Of a DNA stretch of 64,000 nt, positions 44,042 to 51,773 are shown piece after piece (position 1 is the first letter of the stretch; the number at the start of each line of letters is the position of its first letter). The DNA is from Psychroserpens jangbogonensis. GTDB lineage: Bacteria; Bacteroidota; Bacteroidia; Flavobacteriales; Flavobacteriaceae. The notes under the pieces were generated by a model. The model was not told where the DNA came from, did no database searches, and saw only the letters and a program-made list of their open reading frames with translations. Location of the stretch: positions 434,001 to 498,000 of the forward strand of contig NZ_JSWG01000009.1 in NCBI RefSeq assembly GCF_000797465.1, in the 5' to 3' direction. The translations under genes and the position numbers were made by a program.

Positions 44042-44222
44042 AGCGAGTGCGATAAGGTCATCAATGTTTGTTTTACTTCTGAATTTGAACATGTTGTAAT
44101 TATACATGTAGTGATTCAAAACTTAAAACATCATTTCAATATTGTATAAGCTTAATGCTCAAAAAACTAATTATTAACAAAGAATAATGACCTCTTTTTA
44201 TTCGATTATAAACTATAATCGC
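44042..44222 (+). other. Leader between riboswitch and receptor gene
   Basis: About 180 bp of AT-rich leader. It contains a loose inverted repeat (ACATGT around 44089-44094 and 44104-44109) and no convincing gene. An in-frame ATG at 44187 lies here but would add 12 residues ahead of the signal peptide. Confidence 0.4.
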
Positions 44223-46403
44223 ATGAAAAATTTATTCGCATTCTTAAGTCTTTTTGTACTATCGTATTGTGCGTTTTCACAAGAAAAAGAACAAGACTCA
44301 ACCAAAGTTGAAAAGCTTGACGAAGTTTTAGTAAAAGCTGTTCGCGTTGACGCTAAATCACCAATTACGCATTCTAATGTTACAAAAGAAGACCTTACTA
44401 AACGAAATTTAGGGCAAGACATTCCCGTTTTATTAAACTTTTTACCTTCCGTTGTTACCACTTCAGATGCTGGAGCAGGAATTGGTTATACAGGTATTCG
44501 TGTTCGTGGTGTTAGTGCGCAATCGACTAACATTACTATTAATGGCATTCCTTATAATGATGCCGAATCTTTAGGTACGTTTTGGGTGAATTTAGGAGAC
44601 TTTGCCTCATCTGTGGAAAGTCTGCAATTACAGAGAGGAGTTGGTACATCTACTAATGGTTCTGGTGCTTTCGGAGCTAGTATAAATGTGCTTACTGATG
44701 CTATTTCAAAAGAAGCTAATGGAGAAATTTCTAATTCCATCGGAAGTTTTAATACAAGAAAACATACTTTGAAGTTTAGTACAGGTGTGCTAAATGAACA
44801 CTTTGAAATTGCTGGTCGTTTGTCTAATATTTCTTCAGATGGTTATATTGACAGAGCATCTACAGATTTAAAATCTTACTTTTTACAAGGGTCTTATATT
44901 GATGATAACACGCTTATTAAAGCCATTACATTTGGAGGTAGTGAAGTTACCTATCAATCTTGGTTTGGAATTGATGCTCAAACTCTAAAAGATGATAGAA
45001 CATTTAATCCTGCAGGAATTTATACGGATGATGATGGGAGTACACGATTTTATGATCGTGAAGTTGATGACTACAAACAAGATCATTACCAGTTGCATTG
45101 GAGTCAGCGTTATAACAACCAATGGTCGACAACAGTAGGATTAAACTACACTTATGGTCGAGGATTTTTTGAACAGTTTAGAGAGGATGATGATTTTGAC
45201 ACTTATGGATTTCAGCCTTTAACCGTTAATGGCCAACAACAAACAACTACAGATTTAATTAGACGTCGATGGTTAGATAATGACTTTTACGTTTTCAATG
45301 CAAGTGCAAATTATAAGAACAATAATCTAGATATGATTTTTGGCACATCGTTTAGTCATTATGATGGAGATCATTTTGGAGAAGTTGTTTGGGCCGAGTT
45401 TGCTAGTCAGAGTGATATTAGAGACCGCTATTATGATGGTAATGGAAAGAAAAACGACTTTTCAGTATTTGTAAAAGCTAATTTTAGACTTAACGATAAG
45501 ATAAAGCTTTATGGTGATTTACAAATGAGAAATGTGAATTATGCAACATCAGGAATAGCTTCCAATTTGACTAATTTTACGGTAGATGAAAATTTTACAT
45601 TTTTCAACCCAAAAGCTGGAATCACTTATGAATTAAACACCAAAAACGATTTGTATTTCTCATATGCCAGAGCTAATAGAGAACCAAGTCGTGGCGATTT
45701 TGAAAACAATCCAGATATTAATCCAGAACAACTTAATGACTTTGAATTAGGATGGCGACATAAAAAAAGGAACTTTAGTTTTAATGCTAATGGTTACTTA
45801 ATGCTGTACAATGAACAGTTGGTTCTTACTGGAAATATTGATGGTGTTGGAAACCCAATTCGAACAAATAGTGGAGAAAGTTATCGTTTAGGCTTGGAGT
45901 TAGAAGCTGTGATTCCTGTGTCTTCAAAATTGACTTTGCAACCTAATATTACGTTAAGTTCAAATCAAAACAGAGAAACTATTATTTCCTTTGATGGAGA
46001 TTTGATGAATCTTGGCAAAACAGATATCGCTTTTTCACCAGAACTTATTGCTGCGAATGCCATCGTTTATCAACCGATTAAAAATTTACAAATGTCGTTA
46101 TTAAGCAAATTTGTTGGTGAACAATACATGAGTAATACTGAAGCCGATATATCAAAACTTGATAGCTTCTTTATAAATGATTTTAGTGTCTCTTATACAA
46201 TTAAACCAAAATCAATTTTTGATGCTGTTATTTTTACTGGATTGGTCAATAATATCTTTAATGAGAAGTATGTTTCTAATGGATATTATTTCACTTATGA
46301 TGATGATTTTACGAATCCAGGAACAATTACAACAGTTGAAGGTGCTGGGTTTTATCCGCAAGCCACAACAAACTTTTTGTTGGGAGCTACGTTGAAATTT
46401 TAG
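44223..46403 (+). CDS. TonB-dependent receptor, probable thiamine transporter
   Basis: A 726-residue outer-membrane receptor. Signal peptide MKNLFAFLSLFVLSYCAFSQ supports the start at 44223. The plug domain (about 40-150) includes SNVTKEDLTKRNLGQDIPV, GIRVRGVSAQSTNITINGIP and LQLQRGVGTSTNGSGAFGAS; the 22-strand barrel follows, ending NFLLGATLKF with a terminal Phe. There is no N-terminal carboxypeptidase-like domain, so it is not SusC-type. Control by a TPP riboswitch makes thiamine or a precursor the likely cargo, as for the known thiamine-regulated receptors of Bacteroidota. Confidence 0.93.
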   Translation: MKNLFAFLSLFVLSYCAFSQEKEQDSTKVEKLDEVLVKAVRVDAKSPITHSNVTKEDLTKRNLGQDIPVLLNFLPSVVTTSDAGAGIGYTGIRVRGVSAQSTNITINGIPYNDAESLGTFWVNLGDFASSVESLQLQRGVGTSTNGSGAFGASINVLTDAISKEANGEISNSIGSFNTRKHTLKFSTGVLNEHFEIAGRLSNISSDGYIDRASTDLKSYFLQGSYIDDNTLIKAITFGGSEVTYQSWFGIDAQTLKDDRTFNPAGIYTDDDGSTRFYDREVDDYKQDHYQLHWSQRYNNQWSTTVGLNYTYGRGFFEQFREDDDFDTYGFQPLTVNGQQQTTTDLIRRRWLDNDFYVFNASANYKNNNLDMIFGTSFSHYDGDHFGEVVWAEFASQSDIRDRYYDGNGKKNDFSVFVKANFRLNDKIKLYGDLQMRNVNYATSGIASNLTNFTVDENFTFFNPKAGITYELNTKNDLYFSYARANREPSRGDFENNPDINPEQLNDFELGWRHKKRNFSFNANGYLMLYNEQLVLTGNIDGVGNPIRTNSGESYRLGLELEAVIPVSSKLTLQPNITLSSNQNRETIISFDGDLMNLGKTDIAFSPELIAANAIVYQPIKNLQMSLLSKFVGEQYMSNTEADISKLDSFFINDFSVSYTIKPKSIFDAVIFTGLVNNIFNEKYVSNGYYFTYDDDFTNPGTITTVEGAGFYPQATTNFLLGATLKF

Positions 46404-46420
46404 ACTCAATATAAAATATA

Positions 46421-46458
46421 AAAAAAACTCCCAAATTCATCATTTGGGAGTTTTTTTA
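46421..46458 (+). terminator. Bidirectional terminator between the receptor and the Rieske-like gene
   Basis: Stem AAAAACTCCCAAAT with ATTTGGGAGTTTTT, flanked by an A run and a T run, between convergent genes. Confidence 0.92.
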
Positions 46459-46476
46459 TGTCTTCATTATTTTGAA

Positions 46477-46905
46477 TCAATTCGTAATTGTTAATTCAGA
46501 TCCATTAGCGGTTACACGATATTCTTGCAAAGCACAAGGTAATTGCGCTCCTTCAGCAAAACCAGTTAATAAATTATATTGATTTTCTTCTGGACAGCCA
46601 CAAGTTACTATTGTGCCATTAGCAGTTAAAAAAGAACAGGTGTCAGGAATATGATTAGGATCAGCAGCATCATAAGCTCTAAAGTTTCCACCTACATTAG
46701 TCACATAAATACCTGCATTTCCTTCATTAGCAATATAAACAGAATTGGTAGTAAACTGTAATTGACTATACTGAGGTAAATTCAGGCTAATAGTCCTATT
46801 GACGCCAACATTAATTAAAAAGTTACAATTATTTACAGAGTCGTCGTCACTTTTTTTACAAGTGGTTAAAAGTAAGAGCGATAAAACGAATATAAGTTTC
46901 TTCAT
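46477..46905 (-). CDS. Small lipoprotein with degenerate Rieske-like fold
   Basis: A 142-residue lipoprotein with lipobox TTCKK (Cys16). The start at 46905 is chosen because it gives the lipoprotein leader; an upstream ATG at 46980 would not. The body resembles Rieske domains in overall pattern (NFRAYDAADPNH, then TCSFLTANGTIVTCGCPEENQY, then LQEYRVTANGSELTI), but the C-x-H and C-x-x-H ligand pairs are not intact, so it probably binds no 2Fe-2S cluster. Function unknown. It diverges from greA. Confidence 0.68.
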   Translation of the reverse strand: MKKLIFVLSLLLLTTCKKSDDDSVNNCNFLINVGVNRTISLNLPQYSQLQFTTNSVYIANEGNAGIYVTNVGGNFRAYDAADPNHIPDTCSFLTANGTIVTCGCPEENQYNLLTGFAEGAQLPCALQEYRVTANGSELTITN

Positions 46906-46964
46906 TAGCTTGTTAAATTTTGGTGACAATTTACAATAATTTAAAGGTTGAAATAAATATTTTG

Positions 46965-46972
46965 TATCTTTG
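46965..46972 (+). promoter_or_regulatory. -7 element (TATCTTTG) of greA
   Basis: TATCTTTG matches TAnnTTTG. Predicted start of transcription is about 46976-46980, right at the first leader hairpin. The nearest TTG (46948-46950) is 14 bp upstream, shorter than usual. Confidence 0.55.
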
Positions 46973-46979
46973 TATAACA

Positions 46980-47004
46980 AATCTCGTGCGAGCGGGATTT
47001 TTTT
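46980..47004 (+). terminator. greA leader hairpin 1 with T run
   Basis: AATCTCG (46980-46986) pairs with CGGGATT (46993-46999), one G-T wobble, loop TGCGAG, continuing into a run of T to 47004. It resembles a compact intrinsic terminator placed at the very start of the transcript. Confidence 0.6.
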
Positions 47005-47034
47005 ATTCCGGACATGTTTCGGAATCTTTTTTTT
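47005..47034 (+). terminator. greA leader hairpin 2 with T run
   Basis: ATTCCG (47005-47010) pairs perfectly with CGGAAT (47020-47025), loop of 9, followed by C and eight T. A second terminator-like structure, 20 bp before the greA start codon. Confidence 0.65.
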
Positions 47035-47053
47035 ATTAATAAACGAATGAATT

Positions 47054-47527
47054 ATGAGTAAAGTATCTTATTATACTCCTGAAGGTTTAAAAAAGTTAAG
47101 AGATGAACTTAAACAATTAAAGGATATTGAGAGACCAAATGCATCTCGAGCAATCGGAGAAGCCAGAGATAAAGGTGATTTGAGTGAAAATGCTGAGTAT
47201 GATGCTGCAAAAGAAGCACAGGGTATGTTAGAAATGAAAATTTCTAAACTTGAAGATACTTTAGCAGGAGCACGTGTAATTGATGAGTCTCAAATGGATA
47301 CGTCAAAGGCGCTGGTTTTATCTAGTGTGAGAATAAAAAATCAAACGAATGGTATGGAACTAACCTATACGTTGGTTGCTGATGGTGAAGCTGATTTAGC
47401 TTCAGGAAAAATCTCTGTAAATTCACCAATTGGGAAAGGTTTATTAGGGAAGACTGTTGGTGAAGTTGCTGAAGTCCAAGTGCCAAATGGAGTAATGAAA
47501 TTTGATATATTAGAAATTAGCAGATAA
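47054..47527 (+). CDS. greA: Transcription elongation factor GreA
   Basis: A 157-residue factor that enters the RNA polymerase secondary channel and stimulates cleavage of backtracked RNA. The N-terminal coiled coil (YYTPEGLKKLRDELKQL to about residue 75) carries the acidic tip (ARDKGDLSENAEYDAAKEAQ) whose Asp and Glu hold the catalytic Mg, followed by the FKBP-like C-terminal domain (SPIGKGLLGKTVGEVAEVQV). Length is normal. It is preceded by two terminator-like hairpins and followed by a terminator. Confidence 0.96.
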   Translation: MSKVSYYTPEGLKKLRDELKQLKDIERPNASRAIGEARDKGDLSENAEYDAAKEAQGMLEMKISKLEDTLAGARVIDESQMDTSKALVLSSVRIKNQTNGMELTYTLVADGEADLASGKISVNSPIGKGLLGKTVGEVAEVQVPNGVMKFDILEISR

Positions 47528-47582
47528 TTGAACTTGTCACATTAACTATTTTTAGTGACTAACATACATATGAAAACATTAG

Positions 47583-47613
47583 AAAAGATTCCTAATCATT
47601 AGGAATCTTTTTA
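47583..47613 (+). terminator. Terminator after greA
   Basis: Stem AAAGATTCCTA with TAGGAATCTTT around a short loop, followed by TTTATATTT, ahead of the HIT gene. Confidence 0.85.
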
Positions 47614-47642
47614 TATTTACATACACTCTAAACAAATCAATA

Positions 47643-48032
47643 ATGGCATCTATCTTCACAAAAATCATTTCTGGCGAAATCCCATGTTATAAAGTTGCAG
47701 AAACTGAAGATTATCTTGCATTTTTAGATATCAATCCAAATGCAAAAGGTCATACACTTTGTATCCCTAAAAAGGAAATTGATAAACTATTCGATTTAGA
47801 TGAGTCTTCCTATCATGGTCTTATGGAATTTTCTAGAAAAGTTGCTGTTGCTATTGAGAAAGCAGTGCCTTGTAAACGTGTAGGAATGACTGTTATTGGT
47901 TTAGAAGTTCCGCATGCACATGTGCATTTAATACCTTTAAATACAATGGAAGATGCTCAATTTATTAATAAAACTACATTGGATAAAGACGAGTTTCAAT
48001 CTATTGCAGCTACTATCGCATCACAGTTATAA
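47643..48032 (+). CDS. HIT family nucleotide-binding protein
   Basis: A 129-residue histidine-triad hydrolase of the HINT type. It starts SIFTKIISGEIPCYKVAE, has FLDINPNAKGHTLCIPK and ends with the triad motif VPHAHVHLIPL that cleaves nucleoside phosphoramidates or similar nucleotide conjugates. The physiological substrate is not known. Its stop directly abuts the convergent zinc-ribbon gene. Confidence 0.92.
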   Translation: MASIFTKIISGEIPCYKVAETEDYLAFLDINPNAKGHTLCIPKKEIDKLFDLDESSYHGLMEFSRKVAVAIEKAVPCKRVGMTVIGLEVPHAHVHLIPLNTMEDAQFINKTTLDKDEFQSIAATIASQL

Positions 48033-48389
48033 TTAAAAGGATAAAATTCCAGTTGAAAAGAGGATTACGGCAACTAATAGTAATAGATCTATAATTACGA
48101 AAACCCAACCTGCTTTTTTGAGTTTTAAAGATTTAGGTTTTGGAGTAACTGCCCTTTTTTGATACTCTACAACCTGTTCGATATCATCTGTCCATCTAAC
48201 TGGGAAAATATCGGTGTCACATGTATTGCAGCGCATCTCATGCACAGTGTCTTGTGTTATGGCTTTGTAAAATAAGTTTTCAACAAACTTCTGTTTAAAC
48301 GTAAGCTCTAATCCATCATTAGAATAACATTCAGGGCAATTATTATTGAGCTGTACTTCTTTTAAAGTAAAGTGTTGTTGCAATTTCAT
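48033..48389 (-). CDS. Zinc-ribbon membrane protein of unknown function
   Basis: A 118-residue protein with two Cys pairs (CPECYSNDG and CNTCDTD, about 35 residues apart) that look like a zinc ribbon, and one C-terminal transmembrane helix (VFVIIDLLLLVAVILFSTGI). Located 9 bp downstream of the histidine kinase gene on the same strand, so probably co-transcribed. No family name recognised. Confidence 0.68.
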   Translation of the reverse strand: MKLQQHFTLKEVQLNNNCPECYSNDGLELTFKQKFVENLFYKAITQDTVHEMRCNTCDTDIFPVRWTDDIEQVVEYQKRAVTPKPKSLKLKKAGWVFVIIDLLLLVAVILFSTGILSF

Positions 48390-48398
48390 GACTTAAAG

Positions 48399-49553
48399 TT
48401 AAGACAATAGTTTTAATGATATTTGCAAGGTAGTTCCCTTTCCAATTTCAGAGCTAAGAACTTTTATTTTTCCATCGTGGTAATCTTCAATAATACGCTT
48501 TGCCAATGACAGTCCTAAACCCCAACCTCGTTTTTTACTAGTATATCCAGGTTGAAAAATGGTATTGAAATTTTGTTTTGAAATACCTTTCCCAGTATCA
48601 GAAACTTTTATGTTTACAAATTTCCCGTCGCTTGTAATAGCCAAATTTAATTGACCTTTCCCTTTCATGGCATCAATGGCATTTTTAACTAAGTTTTCGA
48701 TTGTCCAGCTAAATAATTGTTGATTTAAATCTACCATCATAACTTCATCAGGAGTAGAGATTTCAAAATCAATTAATTTTGATGAACGTGCTTTTAAATA
48801 TTCATAGGAATCTATGGTTTCTTTGACGATATCTGATTTTTCAAGCTTTGGAATAGAACCAATTTTACTAAAACGATCGGTAATGGTTTGTAATCTTGTA
48901 ATATCCTTTTCAATCTCTACTAAATAATCAGGATTTACGTGTTCTGAACGTAAAATTTCTGTCCATCCAACGAGCGAAGATAATGGTGTTCCAATTTGGT
49001 GTGCTGTTTCTTTAGCCATTCCAGTCCATAATTTATTTTGATCGGCAGTTTTTGAACTTTTATAAAAGAAATAGGCAACTGCTGCAAAAAGGAATATAAT
49101 TAACAAAAGCGCTAAAGGGTAATATTTAAGTTTATTGAGTAAAGGAGAATTTCCGTAATAAATAGTATTAAAAAGTTGATCATTTATAACAACAGGAATT
49201 GGAGTATTCTCGTTTTTAAAAGTGGCTTTTAATTTTTCTAAGTATTGTTTTGATGATGCTACTTTTGTAGTATCAATATTTCTAATACTATTTATATTGT
49301 TATTAGGATCAAGTAGAATCATTGGTGTAGTCGTATTACTTTCAATAATTCTTGAGGTCACTTCTATTTCAGCATCATCGGATGATTCAATTAAAGTAGT
49401 AAGAGCATACGACCAGTTTTCCATTTTTGTGCGTTCTTCAGCCTTAAAATGTTGAAAAAACACATAGGTATTCCAAAGAATAAGTGAGATAATAATGAAG
49501 GAAGCCACAATGACGATCCATCGTGTAAAGTTTCTGTTTATGGTTTGAGCCAT
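48399..49553 (-). CDS. Sensor histidine kinase
   Basis: A 384-residue membrane kinase. Two transmembrane segments (about 12-32 and 145-165) flank a periplasmic sensor region. There is no clear HAMP or PAS domain. The H-box is AKETAHQIGTPLSSLVGW (phospho-His), then the N-box VKNAIDAM, G1 DTGKGIS and G2 GWGLGLSLAKRIIEDY of the HATPase_c domain. The ATG at 49553 is preferred over a TTG one codon earlier. No response regulator lies next to it, so the partner is unknown. Confidence 0.92.
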   Translation of the reverse strand: MAQTINRNFTRWIVIVASFIIISLILWNTYVFFQHFKAEERTKMENWSYALTTLIESSDDAEIEVTSRIIESNTTTPMILLDPNNNINSIRNIDTTKVASSKQYLEKLKATFKNENTPIPVVINDQLFNTIYYGNSPLLNKLKYYPLALLLIIFLFAAVAYFFYKSSKTADQNKLWTGMAKETAHQIGTPLSSLVGWTEILRSEHVNPDYLVEIEKDITRLQTITDRFSKIGSIPKLEKSDIVKETIDSYEYLKARSSKLIDFEISTPDEVMMVDLNQQLFSWTIENLVKNAIDAMKGKGQLNLAITSDGKFVNIKVSDTGKGISKQNFNTIFQPGYTSKKRGWGLGLSLAKRIIEDYHDGKIKVLSSEIGKGTTLQISLKLLS

Positions 49554-49716
49554 CAAGTATAATTTTGAATTTTAAATATACTTAAAGTATTTAGTAATTG
49601 GAAAATCTTTAAGTTCTAATCTTAATTTTAGAAAGTTATTAATATACAATGCAAATCTGTTAATAATATTGTCCTAACGAGCAAGCAAATCATTTTCATA
49701 CCTTTAGCATTATGGT

Positions 49717-49724
49717 TACATTTG
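49717..49724 (+). promoter_or_regulatory. -7 element (TACATTTG) for the flavin-reductase-like gene
   Basis: TACATTTG matches TAnnTTTG, 30 bp before the ATG at 49755. No -33 TTG at the usual spacing. Confidence 0.4.
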
Positions 49725-49754
49725 CATTCATATTAGACAAAACTAGAAATTTAG

Positions 49755-50624
49755 ATGACATCTTTTGATCCTAAAAGTATTTCGACAGCAAGATTGCATG
49801 GTTATTTGTTAAGTGCAGTAGCACCAAGACCTATAGCATTTGCAAGCACTATTGATTCTGATGGAAATCCTAATTTATCTCCTTTTAGTTATTTTAATGT
49901 CTTTAGTTCGAATCCTCCAATTTTAATATTTTCACCTGCACGTCGTGTACGAAATAATACTACTAAGCACACTTTAGAAAATGCTCAAGCGACAAAAGAG
50001 GTCGTTATTAATGTTGTTAATTACGACATTGTTCAGCAGATGTCTTTGAGTAGTACAGAGTACGCAAAAGGGGTAAATGAGTTTGAAAAGTCAGGTTTAA
50101 CAATGTTAGAATCTGATGTGGTAAAACCATTTAGAGTTGCTGAATCTCCTGTACAGTTTGAATGCCGAGTTAATGAAATTATAGAATTAGGAACTGAGGG
50201 AGGAGCTGGAAATCTAATAATATGTGAAGTGTTGAAATTCCATATTGATGATTCAGTAATGGATGACAAACAAATTATAGTTCAAGAAAAACTAGATTTA
50301 GTTGCTAGAGCAGGAGGAAATTATTACAATAGAGCAAAAAGTGGCTTCTTTGAAATACCTAAGCCATTATCAATATTAGGTGTTGGAGTGGATGCGATGC
50401 CTAGTGAAGTTAAAAACAGCATGATTTTAACTGGAAATGATATAGGGATGTTAGGTAATGTTGAGGTTTTACCAACAAAAGAAGAAGTAGAAGAGTTTAT
50501 TAATAATGTTAGTGAGCGTTATCCAAATATAAAAGAGATGTCTCACAGACAAAAACATAAAATAGCGAGAAATTATTTGAGCTATGGCGATGTTAATAGC
50601 GCATGGAAGCTATTATTATCATAA
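49755..50624 (+). CDS. Flavin reductase-like FMN-binding split-barrel protein
   Basis: A 289-residue protein with a flavoprotein split-barrel domain at about 10-210 (SAVAPRPIAFASTIDSDGNP, SPFSYFNVFSSNPPILIF, ECRVNEIIELGTEGG), of the type that binds FMN and reduces it with NAD(P)H or serves as an oxidoreductase. The C-terminal 75 residues form a helical extension (KEEVEEFINNVSERYPNIKE). Substrate unknown. It is followed 36 bp later by the DUF3127 gene. Confidence 0.82.
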   Translation: MTSFDPKSISTARLHGYLLSAVAPRPIAFASTIDSDGNPNLSPFSYFNVFSSNPPILIFSPARRVRNNTTKHTLENAQATKEVVINVVNYDIVQQMSLSSTEYAKGVNEFEKSGLTMLESDVVKPFRVAESPVQFECRVNEIIELGTEGGAGNLIICEVLKFHIDDSVMDDKQIIVQEKLDLVARAGGNYYNRAKSGFFEIPKPLSILGVGVDAMPSEVKNSMILTGNDIGMLGNVEVLPTKEEVEEFINNVSERYPNIKEMSHRQKHKIARNYLSYGDVNSAWKLLLS

Positions 50625-50660
50625 AAACAATAATATAAATTAATTATAAGTATTACGAGA

Positions 50661-51032
50661 ATGGAAGTACAAGGAAAAGTTAAAATGATTAGCGAAACGC
50701 AAACCTTTGGTAGCAATGGTTTTAGAAAAAGAGAATTGGTAGTAACTACTGAGGAGCAATATCCACAGCATATTTTGATTGAATTTGTTCAAGACAAAAC
50801 AGATTTATTAAACAACTTTCAAGTTGGTCAAGGTGTAAAAGTTAATATCAACCTAAGAGGAAGAGAGTGGGTTAATCCACAAGGAGAAACTAAGTATTTT
50901 AACTCTGTTCAAGGTTGGAGAATTGAAAATCTTGCGGCAACTGGAGAAAACATGCCACCAGTAGCTCCTGCTGAAGCTTTTGAGCCAGCAACAAACTTGA
51001 ATGAAGAAGATCATGACGATCTTCCTTTCTAA
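50661..51032 (+). CDS. DUF3127 protein with SSB-like acidic tip
   Basis: A 123-residue protein of DUF3127. The core (GKVKMISETQTFGSNGFRKR, QHILIEFVQDK, VNINLRGREWVNPQGETKY) reads like an OB fold similar to SSB, followed by a flexible Ala/Pro linker and the C-terminus NEEDHDDLPF. That end closely resembles the DNDDLPF tip of the true SSB encoded at 13.7-14.2 kb. Function not known; binding of nucleic acid and of SSB-partner proteins is inferred from these features. Confidence 0.85.
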   Translation: MEVQGKVKMISETQTFGSNGFRKRELVVTTEEQYPQHILIEFVQDKTDLLNNFQVGQGVKVNINLRGREWVNPQGETKYFNSVQGWRIENLAATGENMPPVAPAEAFEPATNLNEEDHDDLPF

Positions 51033-51069
51033 ATAGAATAGTTAAACGTTTATTACACGTTTTTAAAAT

Positions 51070-51105
51070 TTAAGGCTTCAATAATTACTATTGAGGTCTT
51101 TTTTT
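51070..51105 (+). terminator. Terminator after the DUF3127 gene
   Basis: Imperfect stem (GCTTCAATA with TATTGAGGT, including wobble pairs) followed by CTTTTTTTG. Confidence 0.65.
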
Positions 51106-51140
51106 GTATTTTAAAATATAAATATTGAGTATCATTTTAT

Positions 51141-51773
51141 ATGGAGTTTTTAGGTAAGGACATTGCATTTCCTGATGTTTCAAAAGCCACGAATGAAGGA
51201 TTATTATCGTATGGAGGTGATTTGTCTACTGAACGATTAATTTTGGCCTACAAGAGTGGTATTTTTCCATGGTTTGATGATGATGATGATGGACCCATTT
51301 TATGGTGGTCTCCAGATCCTCGATTTGTGCTTTACCCAGAGAAATTAAAAGTCTCTAAAAGCATGAAGCAAGTCTTAAGAAATTCTGATTTTGAAATCAC
51401 AGTAAATAAAGATTTTGAAGGTATTATTAGTAACTGTTCAAAAATAAAAAGAGATGGTCAGAAAGGGACTTGGATTACCAATGACTTGAAAGATGCTTAC
51501 GTAAAACTTCATAACTTAGGTGTTGCGAAATCTGTTGAAGTTTGGCTGAATGAAGATCTCGTGGGAGGTTTTTATGGAATAGATTTAGATAATGGTGTGT
51601 TTTGCGGTGAAAGTATGTTTAGTAAAGTAAGCAATGCGAGCAAAGTTGCATTTATTACATTTATTCAAAATACCAACTATAAGTTAATAGATTGCCAAGT
51701 GTATACAAATCATCTCGAAAGTTTAGGCGCAGAAGACATCTCTAGAGAAGAATTCTTAAAGTTCTTAGACTAA
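51141..51773 (+). CDS. aat: Leucyl/phenylalanyl-tRNA--protein transferase
   Basis: A 210-residue transferase that adds Leu or Phe to N-terminal Lys/Arg residues, marking proteins for ClpS/ClpAP (N-degron pathway). Signatures: GLLSYGGDLSTERLILAYKSG, GIFPWFDDDDDGPILWWSPDP, GVAKSVEVWLNEDLVGGFYG, VFCGESMFSKVSNASKVA and DCQVYTNHLESLGAEDI. Length is in the normal range. It converges with tag, overlapping by 4 bp. Confidence 0.95.
   Translation: MEFLGKDIAFPDVSKATNEGLLSYGGDLSTERLILAYKSGIFPWFDDDDDGPILWWSPDPRFVLYPEKLKVSKSMKQVLRNSDFEITVNKDFEGIISNCSKIKRDGQKGTWITNDLKDAYVKLHNLGVAKSVEVWLNEDLVGGFYGIDLDNGVFCGESMFSKVSNASKVAFITFIQNTNYKLIDCQVYTNHLESLGAEDISREEFLKFLD

Noticed and set aside
44187-44222. Earlier ATG for the TonB-dependent receptor
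   Set aside because: Its added 12 residues precede a complete signal peptide that starts at 44223.
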